Program-made: the position numbers and the translations under genes
Notes under the pieces: generated by a model
What the model saw: only the letters and a program-made list of their open reading frames with translations
What the model was told of the DNA's origin: nothing
The model's database searches: none
In this document: positions 16,090 to 22,884 of the stretch, one piece after another
How the letters are laid out: each line of letters starts with the position of its first letter
Numbering within the stretch: position 1 is the stretch's first letter
NCBI GenBank assembly: GCA_001557035.1
Contig: LSKJ01000004.1
Coordinates: 1-22,884 of the forward strand
DNA length: 22,884 nucleotides
From: Rhodospirillaceae bacterium CCH5-H10
GTDB taxonomy: Bacteria > Pseudomonadota > Alphaproteobacteria > Reyranellales > Reyranellaceae
Reading direction: 5' to 3'

Positions 16090-16731
16090 ATGAAAGCATT
16101 GGTCACGGGCTTCGATCCGTTCGGCGGCGACAAGGTCAATCCGTCGTCGCTGGCGGTGAGCCGGCTCAGGAAGAAGATCGGCAAGGTGTCCGTGGTGACG
16201 GCGGTCCTGCCGACCTCCTACGCGAAGTCCGCCAAGGTGTTGCGCGCGGCGATCGACAAGGCGAAACCCGATATCGTGCTGTGCGTCGGTCAGGCCGGCG
16301 GCCGCACCGAACTCTGCCTCGAGCGGGTCGGCATCAACGTCCAGGATGCGCGCATTCCCGACAACGACCGCAAGCAGCCGATCGACGTGCCTGTGCGGGC
16401 CGACGGCCCGGCCGCCTACTTCGCGACGTTGCCGATCAAGGCCTGCGTCGCTGAGATGCGCAAGGCCGGCCTGCCGGCTGTTGTGTCAAACACCGCCGGC
16501 ACCTTCGTCTGCAACCACATCCTCTATTCGCTGATGGACATCATCGAGACGCATCCGAGGAGGATGCGCGGCGGCTTCCTGCACATACCCTATGTGCCCG
16601 AGCAGGCGGCGCGGCTGGGTGGCGCCCCCTCGATGGCCGTCGACGACATCGCCCGCGGCATCGAGATCATCATCGCGACCAGCGCGGCCCGGACGACCGA
16701 CATCCAGACCGCCGAGGGCCGGATCTCCTAA
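16090..16731 (+). CDS. pcp: Pyroglutamyl-peptidase I
   Basis: This 213-residue cysteine peptidase of family C15 removes N-terminal pyroglutamate from peptides in the cytoplasm. The catalytic triad is visible: E78 in LERVGIN, C141 in SNTAGTFVCNHILY and H165 in GFLHIPYVPEQ. The N-terminal TGFDPFGGDKVNPS (6-19) is the family's substrate-pocket loop. Length is normal. ATG 16090 gives the canonical N-terminus; a TTG at 16075 is in frame but overlaps the terminator of the cox operon. It is transcribed alone, with the convergent RND gene beyond the palindromic element. Confidence 0.95.
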   Translation: MKALVTGFDPFGGDKVNPSSLAVSRLRKKIGKVSVVTAVLPTSYAKSAKVLRAAIDKAKPDIVLCVGQAGGRTELCLERVGINVQDARIPDNDRKQPIDVPVRADGPAAYFATLPIKACVAEMRKAGLPAVVSNTAGTFVCNHILYSLMDIIETHPRRMRGGFLHIPYVPEQAARLGGAPSMAVDDIARGIEIIIATSAARTTDIQTAEGRIS

Positions 16732-16739
16732 AAACTCCC

Positions 16740-16860
16740 GTCGTCTCGACCGGAGCACCAAAGGTGCGAAGTGGAGAGAGACCTTCGCTCCGCCAACAGC
16801 CGGCCATTCGTGGAGAGAAGATCTCTCCACTCCGCGCTGCGCGCTCCGGTCGAAAATGAC
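16740..16860. repeat. 121-bp palindromic MITE-like intergenic element
   Basis: The two ends are imperfect inverted copies of the same ~40-nt motif. Reading inward on each strand, both begin GTC(G/A)T, share TCGACCGGAGC and, after a variable 11- to 13-nt segment, share AGTGGAGAGA. The exact 11-bp arms lie at 16746-16756 and 16843-16853. Inside the right end there is a further perfect hairpin, GTGGAGAGA at 16810-16818 and TCTCTCCAC at 16822-16830, with a 3-nt loop. It occupies most of the gap between the convergent pcp and RND genes. It contains no ORF worth reporting. It may be a non-autonomous mobile palindrome or a two-way terminator. Confidence 0.75.
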
Positions 16861-16868
16861 GGATTACG

Positions 16869-19800
16869 TCACTCCGCCGCGAGGGCGAGAGGCGGCGGGA
16901 TGTGGCGGGACGGCGCTGTCTCAGTTGCGGCTTCAGGCTTCTTCACCCGGAACCAGGCGGCGTAGAGCGCCGGCAGGAACAGGAGGGTGAGGGCGGTCGC
17001 CACCAGCAGGCCGCCCATCAGCGCGACGGCCATCGGTCCCCAGAAGACGCTGCGCGACAGCGGGATCATGGCGAAGATCGCCGTACCCGCGGTCAGCAGG
17101 ATCGGGCGGGCGCGGCGCACCGTGGCGTCTATCACCGCGTCCCACTTGGCATGGCCGGCGGCGATGTCCTGGTCGATCTGGTCCACCAGGATCACCGAGT
17201 TGCGCATGATCATGCCGGCGAGCGCGATCACGCCCAGCAGCGAGACGAAGCCGAACGGCTGGTTGAACAGCAGCAGGAACAGCGACACGCCGATCAGGCC
17301 GAGCGGGGCCGTCAGCAGCACCAGCGCGAGCTTGGAGAAGCTCTGGAGCTGCAGCATCAGGAACAGGATCATCAGGAAGGCCATCAGCGGCATCATCTTG
17401 AAGATCGAGGCCTGGCTCTTGGCCGACTCCTCCTGGTCGCCGCCGACCTCGATGCGATAGCCGGGCGGCAGCGTGGCGCGCACCGGCGCCAGTGCCTTGT
17501 CGAGACGCGCGGCGACGTCGGGGCCCTGCACGCCGTCGGCCACACCGGCGCGGACGGTCATCAGCAGGTCCTTGTTGCGCCGCCACAGGATCGGCTCCTC
17601 GAGTTCGAACTTCAGCGTCGCGAGCTGGGCCAGCGAAACCACGCCGCCGGTCGAGGTGCGCAGGTTGATCGCTTCCAGCCCCTCGACGCTCAGCCGCTCC
17701 GGCGCCACGGCGCGGGCCACGACGTCGATCGATTCGGTGCGCTCGCGATACTGTGTGACGTTGATGCCGGTCAGCAGCGTCTGCAGCGTGTTGCCCAGCG
17801 CCTGCGAATCGACGCCCAGCGCCCGCGCCTTGGCCTGGTCGATCTCCAGGCGGACGGTCTTGGCCAGCTCGTTCCAGTCGAAGTTGATGTCTCGCGTGTC
17901 GGGATCGGCCTTGAACACCTGCCGCACCTGCTCGGCCACCCGGCGGACTTCCTGCGGGTCGTCGCCCAGCACGCGGAACATCACCGGGTAGCTGACCGGC
18001 GGGCCGTTCTGCAGGCGCTGCACGCGCGCGCGCACCGCTTCGAAGTCCTGCTTGAAGAGATTGTCGAGGTCGGCGACCACGCGTTCGCGTGCCACCAGAT
18101 CCTTTGTCATGACGATGATCTGGCCGAAATTGGCGTTGGACAGCTCGGGCACCGTGGGGAGGTAGAAGCGCGGGCTGCCGGCACCGACATAGGCGGTGTA
18201 GGACGCCACGTCGGCATTGTTGCCGAGCCAGCTTTCGAGCTTGCGGACCTCGGCGTCGGTCGCGTTCCAGGAGGCGCCCTGGGCCAGCTTCATGTCGACG
18301 ATCAGCTCAGGCCGGTTGGCCGTCGGGAAGAACTGCTTCGACACCAGCCCGAACGCCGCCATGGAGCCAACGAAGGCCAGCGCCGTGATGGCGATGGTCG
18401 TCTTGCGCCAGGTAACGCACCACGTGACCATCCTGCGGAAGAGGGTGTAGAGGCGGCCGTTATAAGGATCGTGATGCTGGACCTTGGGTGTCGGCAGCAG
18501 GTGGTAGCCCATCCACGGCGTGAACAGCACGGCCACGAACCACGAGATGATCAGCGACAGGCCGACCACCCAGAAGATCGAGTTGGTGTACTCGCCGGCG
18601 CTGGAGCGGGCGAAGCCGACCGGCACGAAACCCACGGCGGTCACGAGCGTGCCCGTGAGCATTGGGAAGGCGGTCGAGGTGTAGGCGTAGGTGGCGGCCT
18701 CGAGGCGGCTCGCGCCCTGTTCCAGCTTCACCATCATCATCTCGACGGCGATGATCGCGTCATCGACCAGGAGGCCCAGCGCGATGATCAGTGCGCCCAG
18801 CGAGATGCGCTGGAAGTCGATGCCGAGCAGCAGCATGCCCACGAAGGTGATGGCCAGCACCAGCGGTACCGACAGCGCCACGATCACGCCGGTGCGTATG
18901 CCGAGGCTGATGAACGAGACGACCAGCACGATGGCCAGGGCCTCCAGCAGCGAGGCGCTGAACTCCTCGAATGACTTGGCCACGACCTCGGGCTGGTTGG
19001 CGATGCGATGCACGGTGATGCCGACCGGCAGACCGGCCTCGACCTCGGTCATCGTCCTGTCGAGCGCCTTGCCCAGCGTCTCGACATTGCCGCCCGGCGC
19101 CATCACGACGCCGAGGCCGATCACCGCCTTGCCGCCGAAGCGCATGGCGAGCTGGCGCGGGTCCTGATAGCCGCGCCTGATCTCGGCGACGTCGCCCAGG
19201 GTCAGCGTCTGGCCGTTGGCGGTGAAGGGCAGCGCCAGAAGCTGTTCCGCCGAGGTCGGCGCGCCGTCGACGCGGACGGCCACGCGCTCGCCCTTGGTCT
19301 CGACCGTGCCGGTAGCCACGATCGCATTCTGGCGGCGCACGACTTCCAGGATCTGGTCGACCGGGACGCCCAGCATGGCCAGCCGCGTGTGGCTGAATTC
19401 GATGAAGATCTTCTCGTCCTGCAGGCCGAACAGGTCGGCCTTGGTGACGTCGGGCACGCGCAGCAGACGCTGGCGCACGGACTTCGCGATCTCCTTCACG
19501 TCGGCCGGCGAGAAGCCGTCGGCCTCGAAGGCCCAGATCATGCTGTAGGTGTCGCCGTATTCGTCGTTGAAGAACGGCCCGACCACGCCCTGCGGCAGCG
19601 AGCCCCTGATGTCACCGACCTTCTTGCGCACCTGGTACCAGAGGTCCGCTACCTTGGCGGGCGGCGTGTCGTCCCGCAGCGAGACGAAGATCACCGTCTC
19701 GCCGGGCTTGGTGTAGCTGGTGACGTTGAAGAAGTAGGGGAGTTCCTGCAGCTTGGTCTCGATCTTCTCGGTGACCTGCTGCTCGACCTCGCGCGAGGTG

Positions 19801-19973
19801 GCGCCGGGCCAGGCTGCCGACACCACCATCTGCTTGATGGTGAAGGGCGGATCCTCGGCACGGCCGAGATTGAAGAAGGCATAGAAGCCCGCCAGCGTCA
19901 GCGCGATCATGAAGAACACGGTGAGCGTGCTGTACTTCAGCGCCAGCGCCGAGAGATTGGTGCGCGTGGTCAT
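16869..19973 (-). CDS. RND-family multidrug efflux transporter, inner-membrane pump
   Basis: This 1034-residue protein is an AcrB/MexB-type resistance-nodulation-division pump, of the usual family length. It has an N-terminal transmembrane helix (about 17-37), a first periplasmic loop, a central block of helices (about 340-420) and a second half with the same plan. The proton-relay pair D404-D405 lies in LGLLVDDAIIAVEMM. The end of the protein has the usual helix block (IALAGMIMRNSVILVDQIDQ, then LLFLPALYAAWF). ATG 19973 has GAGGGGA about 7 nt upstream. It follows the adaptor gene by 40 nt, and both lie divergent to a TetR gene that probably controls them. No outer-membrane channel gene is in the window. 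Substrates are unknown. Confidence 0.94.
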   Translation of the reverse strand: MTTRTNLSALALKYSTLTVFFMIALTLAGFYAFFNLGRAEDPPFTIKQMVVSAAWPGATSREVEQQVTEKIETKLQELPYFFNVTSYTKPGETVIFVSLRDDTPPAKVADLWYQVRKKVGDIRGSLPQGVVGPFFNDEYGDTYSMIWAFEADGFSPADVKEIAKSVRQRLLRVPDVTKADLFGLQDEKIFIEFSHTRLAMLGVPVDQILEVVRRQNAIVATGTVETKGERVAVRVDGAPTSAEQLLALPFTANGQTLTLGDVAEIRRGYQDPRQLAMRFGGKAVIGLGVVMAPGGNVETLGKALDRTMTEVEAGLPVGITVHRIANQPEVVAKSFEEFSASLLEALAIVLVVSFISLGIRTGVIVALSVPLVLAITFVGMLLLGIDFQRISLGALIIALGLLVDDAIIAVEMMMVKLEQGASRLEAATYAYTSTAFPMLTGTLVTAVGFVPVGFARSSAGEYTNSIFWVVGLSLIISWFVAVLFTPWMGYHLLPTPKVQHHDPYNGRLYTLFRRMVTWCVTWRKTTIAITALAFVGSMAAFGLVSKQFFPTANRPELIVDMKLAQGASWNATDAEVRKLESWLGNNADVASYTAYVGAGSPRFYLPTVPELSNANFGQIIVMTKDLVARERVVADLDNLFKQDFEAVRARVQRLQNGPPVSYPVMFRVLGDDPQEVRRVAEQVRQVFKADPDTRDINFDWNELAKTVRLEIDQAKARALGVDSQALGNTLQTLLTGINVTQYRERTESIDVVARAVAPERLSVEGLEAINLRTSTGGVVSLAQLATLKFELEEPILWRRNKDLLMTVRAGVADGVQGPDVAARLDKALAPVRATLPPGYRIEVGGDQEESAKSQASIFKMMPLMAFLMILFLMLQLQSFSKLALVLLTAPLGLIGVSLFLLLFNQPFGFVSLLGVIALAGMIMRNSVILVDQIDQDIAAGHAKWDAVIDATVRRARPILLTAGTAIFAMIPLSRSVFWGPMAVALMGGLLVATALTLLFLPALYAAWFRVKKPEAATETAPSRHIPPPLALAAE

Positions 19974-20013
19974 GGATCGTCCCCTCGGGAGCGAAGGTAG
20001 TGGGGAGAAGTCG

Positions 20014-21171
20014 CTAGCGGACCGCCTGTTGCTGCGGCATCGGCAGCGGCTTGACCTTCTGGCCGGTCTCGAGCTTGTGGACGCCCGCGGTGGCGATCAG
20101 CTCGCCGTCCTTCACGCCCGAGGAAATGGCGGCCGTGTCGTCGCGCCAGCGCGCGATCGTCACGGGCCGCAGTTCCACCGTGCCGCTCGTGCGGTCGACG
20201 ACCCAGACGGCGGGCTGCGTGCCGCGCTGGAAGATCGAGGAGAGCGGGACCTCGGCGACCGGCGTGTTGTCGGGACGCTCGAAGCCCAGCGTTGCGGTCA
20301 TGCCGAGGCCGATGAACTCCGGGGGATCGATCACGCTGAAGCGCGCGGCGTAGGTGCGGGTGACGGGATCGGCGCTGGGCGACAGTTCGCGCAGGCGCGC
20401 GGCGTGGCGCTTGCCGGGATCGGACCAGAGTTCGAAGCTTGCGTCCTTGGCCTCGCGCACGACCTTCAGGCGATGCTCGGGAACGCCGACCACGATCTCC
20501 AGTTCGTTCGTGCGCGCGAGGCGAATGACGCCCTGTCCCTGCGCCATGACCTGGCCGACCTCGGCCTGGACGGCGGTGACGACACCGGCCGAATCCGCCT
20601 GCAATACGGTGTAGGCGAGGTTGTTCTCGGCCGAGGCGAGTTGGCTCCTGGCCTGGTCGACGCGCGCGAGGGCGGTCGAGGCAATCGACTGACGCTGGTC
20701 GAGCGTCTGCGGTACGAAGGCGGTGCTGCCGCGCAGGTTCAGGTAACGCTCATGGTCCGCTTTCGCGCGGGCATAGTCGGCGTCGGCCGAGGCGAGGGCG
20801 GCGCGGGCATTGTCGACGGCGAGCTTGTAGTCCGCCGGATCGAGCATCGCGATCACGTCGCCTGCCTGCACCACGGCGCCGACATCGACCGAGCGCTGTA
20901 CGATCTTGCCCGAGACACGGAAGCCCAATGTGCTTTCGATGCGGGGAACGACCGTGCCGGCGAGCAGCAGCGCCTGACTCTGTTTCTTGTACGAAATCTC
21001 GGCCACGCGGGCCGGCCGGACGAGTGGTTCGCTGCTGGCCGTGGGGCGGCTCGCGTTGGCATGGAAGGAGAAGGCGGCAAATGCGCCGCCGGCAAGCGCG
21101 ACGCCGGCCAGTCCCATTACGGCCAGCTTCGAGGGAAACTTGGCAGCGAACTTGACGTTGGGGAGACGCAT
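20014..21171 (-). CDS. RND efflux periplasmic adaptor (HlyD/MFP family)
   Basis: This 385-residue membrane fusion protein links the inner-membrane pump to an outer-membrane channel. It has an N-terminal membrane anchor (about 15-38) and no lipobox Cys, so it is probably not a lipoprotein. The lipoyl-like half motif GFRVSGKIVQRSVDVGAVVQ (about 83-102) is followed by AGDVIAMLDPADY. An alpha-helical hairpin rich in Ala, Gln and Arg spans about 115-190. Beta-barrel and membrane-proximal domains follow (TAGVHKLETGQKVKPLP near the end). ATG 21171 is the first codon after the shared control region, and the transporter gene comes 40 nt after its stop. Confidence 0.93.
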   Translation of the reverse strand: MRLPNVKFAAKFPSKLAVMGLAGVALAGGAFAAFSFHANASRPTASSEPLVRPARVAEISYKKQSQALLLAGTVVPRIESTLGFRVSGKIVQRSVDVGAVVQAGDVIAMLDPADYKLAVDNARAALASADADYARAKADHERYLNLRGSTAFVPQTLDQRQSIASTALARVDQARSQLASAENNLAYTVLQADSAGVVTAVQAEVGQVMAQGQGVIRLARTNELEIVVGVPEHRLKVVREAKDASFELWSDPGKRHAARLRELSPSADPVTRTYAARFSVIDPPEFIGLGMTATLGFERPDNTPVAEVPLSSIFQRGTQPAVWVVDRTSGTVELRPVTIARWRDDTAAISSGVKDGELIATAGVHKLETGQKVKPLPMPQQQAVR

Positions 21172-21222
21172 GGCGAGCCTTCCTTCGGACGTTTACTATA
21201 GGGGGCTAAATCTAAACGCCGT

Positions 21223-21243
21223 TAACTTATCGTTGATAAGTTA
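21223..21243. promoter_or_regulatory. 21-bp palindrome, likely TetR operator in the divergent promoter region
   Basis: The sequence has perfect 9-bp arms, TAACTTATC (21223-21231) and GATAAGTTA (21235-21243), with a 3-nt centre. It sits in the 111-nt, AT-rich gap between the adaptor gene and the tetR gene. Candidate promoter elements touch or flank it: TTGATA (21233-21238) and TAATAT (21251-21256) for tetR, with poor spacing, and TATAGT (21200-21195 on the - strand) as a -10 for the efflux genes. A repressor bound here could block both directions. Confidence 0.75.
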
Positions 21244-21282
21244 TCTTCGTTAATATAAGAGTCAAGGGGCAGGAGAACCCGA

Positions 21283-21945
21283 GTGAACGCTTTTTCGACG
21301 GCGGCGACGGGCGGCAGGAAGAAGCGCGGCGAGGGACACACCCGCCGCGATGAGATCCTCCAGGCCGCCAAGGAGTTGTTTCTGGAGCAGGGATACGAGG
21401 CCACGACCATCCGTAGGATCGCGGATCGGGTCGGCGTGTCCGCGCCCGCGCTGTATCTCTATTTCCAGGACAAGGAACAGATGATGCTGGCGCTCTGCGA
21501 TCAGACCTTCGGGTACCTGATCGAGAGCATCAAGGAAATCGAGGCCACCGTCAGCGAGCCGCGCGAGCGCATCCGGCGCTTCGGCGAGGCGTACCTGAGG
21601 TTTGGCCTGGCCCACCCGGACGAGTACAAGCTGGTCTTCCTCGGCTCCAATATCCCCGAGTCCATTCGCAAGCTCGGCCACCGCATGCCGACGGATGATC
21701 CGACCCGTCCCGGCATCGGCGGCGCCATCGTGTTCCAGCGCCTCGTTTCGATCATCGTCGAGGCCGAGGCTTCCGGCCTCAAGCTCAATTACCCGGCCGA
21801 CACCTGTGCCGAACTCTGCTGGATGGCGATGCACGGCGTCGCGTCGGCGCTGATCCTGAAGGCCGACTTCCCGTGGTCCAACCGCGACCTGCTGGGCACG
21901 GGCATGCTCGACATCGTGATGAAGGGCATCATCCGCGGCGACTGA
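21283..21945 (+). CDS. TetR/AcrR-family transcriptional repressor
   Basis: This 220-residue regulator has an N-terminal helix-turn-helix at about 24-68. The recognition region reads TTIRRIADRVGVSAPALYLY (41-60), followed by FQDKEQMMLAL, which is typical of TetR/AcrR proteins. The C-terminal ligand-binding and dimer domain (about 75-220) fits the TetR_C fold of efflux regulators, with the stretch YLRFGLAHPDEYKLVF (about 104-119). The start is GTG at 21283, with AGGAG at 21271-21275; no earlier in-frame start is better placed. It is divergent from the RND genes and very likely represses them and itself through the palindrome at 21223-21243. The stop is only 3 nt from the stop of the convergent TMEM43-like gene. 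Confidence 0.93.
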   Translation: MNAFSTAATGGRKKRGEGHTRRDEILQAAKELFLEQGYEATTIRRIADRVGVSAPALYLYFQDKEQMMLALCDQTFGYLIESIKEIEATVSEPRERIRRFGEAYLRFGLAHPDEYKLVFLGSNIPESIRKLGHRMPTDDPTRPGIGGAIVFQRLVSIIVEAEASGLKLNYPADTCAELCWMAMHGVASALILKADFPWSNRDLLGTGMLDIVMKGIIRGD

Positions 21946-21948
21946 GGC

Positions 21949-22884
21949 TCAGGCCGCCGGGAGTGCGGCCTTGCGCCCGGCGGCTCGCGCCCGCAGCAGC
22001 TTCATCAGGCCCCAGGTCGCCGCGGCGCCGACCGCAAGCACGGCGATACCGACCAGCGGCCTGTACCACAGCCAGCCCAGGGCGATGACGACGGGCGCAA
22101 TCGCCGCCGTGCAGACCATTGCCACCAGCAGCGTTCCGGCGCCGATCACGTCGCCCAGCAACGGGATGACGCTCCCCACGACCGCGAGTGGCCGCAGCAC
22201 GAAGCTGAAGCCCACCAGCATGAGGATCGCGCCGATCAGGCGCAGCACCCAGGTCATCGTCGCGTTTTCTTCCTGCGCGTGCTGGAACATGACCTTGGCC
22301 GGGACGATGCCGGGCGAGATCAGTTCGACCGTGGTGCCGGTGTTGGTGGGGAAGGGCGCAAAGCCCGCACCGGACTGGGCGGCAACGACGCTCGCATCCT
22401 GCAGCGGCACCTCCGAGAAGGAGATGCGCATGTCGCCGATCGCCGGCTGCGAGGGATCGCGGCCGACATAGAGCACCCCGTCGTTCAGGGAGACCGGCTT
22501 CTCGACACGGTTCCGTAGCGCGTTCACCTGCGCCTCGGTGGCGGGAAGCCGCCTGGCCTCGCCGAAACCATGCAGCAGCGAATTCGGGACGGCGAAGGCG
22601 CCGACGCGCGTGCCGGTCGCCAGCAGGTCGCGCGACTGGTAGACCATCACCGGATTGGTGTGGCCGCGCGGCTCCTTGAACCGGTCGGAATCGATCGGCT
22701 TGTCGGACCAGGTGCGAACGTACTTGTAGGTCGTGGTCCGTTCTTCGCCGCCGCCCAGCCGGGTGCGCGTCTCGCTGTTGGTCTCTTCCTTCCATTGATA
22801 GACCTCGACGTGCCGCTCGAGGCGCACGCCGCTCGCGCGGAGGGCGAAGTCGGGATCGGCCACCGGACCGGCGGTCGAGAGCCT
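21949..22884 (-). CDS. TMEM43-family membrane protein, N-terminus beyond window edge
   Basis: The frame is open to base 22884, so the 5' end lies outside the window; the GTG at 22863 is internal, since the codons before it continue the family-like sequence (RLSTAGPVADPDF). The large soluble part carries the TMEM43 mark RLERHVEVYQWKEE, followed by TTTYKYVRTWSDKPIDS. Four hydrophobic segments close the protein (about 204-225, 228-248, 250-268 and 269-290, counted from the GTG), ending in a basic tail. TMEM43 (LUMA) is a nuclear-envelope protein in animals; bacterial homologues are common but have no known function. It is convergent with tetR, with 3 nt between stops, so the two are unlikely to be functionally linked by position. 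Confidence 0.85.
   Translation of the reverse strand, partial: RLSTAGPVADPDFALRASGVRLERHVEVYQWKEETNSETRTRLGGGEERTTTYKYVRTWSDKPIDSDRFKEPRGHTNPVMVYQSRDLLATGTRVGAFAVPNSLLHGFGEARRLPATEAQVNALRNRVEKPVSLNDGVLYVGRDPSQPAIGDMRISFSEVPLQDASVVAAQSGAGFAPFPTNTGTTVELISPGIVPAKVMFQHAQEENATMTWVLRLIGAILMLVGFSFVLRPLAVVGSVIPLLGDVIGAGTLLVAMVCTAAIAPVVIALGWLWYRPLVGIAVLAVGAAATWGLMKLLRARAAGRKAALPAA

Noticed and set aside
16902..18974. 690-codon open frame on the + strand, antisense to the RND transporter
   Set aside because: His/Gln/Arg-rich composition with no domain; the - strand pump is complete with its DD motif.

Overview
The window is GC-rich (roughly two thirds G+C by eye), with strong GC3 bias and close-packed operons. 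Its families (form II CoxSLM, CoxG, GH17 glucanase, ExoD, a Rieske oxygenase, an RND pump) point to an alphaproteobacterium, perhaps a Reyranella- or Rhizobiales-like soil or water organism. That assignment is inferred from gene content; no rRNA or other marker gene is present.

Layout. (1) 1-1801, + strand: the 3' part of a D-glutamate cyclase-like (DUF4392) gene, then an acyl-CoA dehydrogenase, ending at a 27-bp perfect inverted repeat. (2) 4955-1892, - strand: a tight four-gene operon of MaoC-type hydratase, CitE-type lyase, ExoD-family membrane protein and Rieske oxygenase alpha subunit, with overlapping junctions. (3) 5063-6812, + strand and divergent from that operon: a zinc-free quinone oxidoreductase-type MDR enzyme and an SDR dehydrogenase. 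(4) 6813-8492: a poorly coding, partly lower-GC stretch. It holds the C-terminal remnant of a large protein ending in a toxin-like domain, a small intact ORF that could be its immunity partner, and an unidentified remnant. (5) 8493-11599, + strand: a DUF2817 zinc carboxypeptidase-like protein and a membrane-bound GH17 beta-glucanase. (6) 11624-16018, + strand: coxG, a previously easy-to-miss 40-codon membrane ORF, then coxS, coxL and coxM (form II, no active-site Cys), closed by a clear terminator. (7) Pyroglutamyl-peptidase I, then a 121-bp palindromic element between convergent genes. (8) 21171-16869, - strand: an RND pump adaptor and transporter, divergent from a TetR repressor, with a 21-bp palindromic operator between them. 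(9) A TMEM43-family gene that runs off the right edge.

How the genes fit together. The acyl-CoA dehydrogenase, MaoC hydratase, CitE lyase, MDR and SDR genes look like one or two catabolic routes for an acyl-CoA, organic acid or amine substrate; the Rieske enzyme may supply an oxygenation or demethylation step. The CoxSLM complex is a molybdenum hydroxylase whose substrate cannot be read from sequence; CoxG and the small membrane ORF are its likely maturation and membrane-recruitment parts. The TetR gene and RND pump form a standard self-contained drug-efflux locus lacking an outer-membrane channel gene in the window.

The least ordinary signals are the apparent split of the CoxG membrane anchor into its own overlapping ORF (12082-12204), the toxin/immunity-like remnant (7241-8120), and the MaoC-like enzyme with Asn in place of the catalytic Asp.
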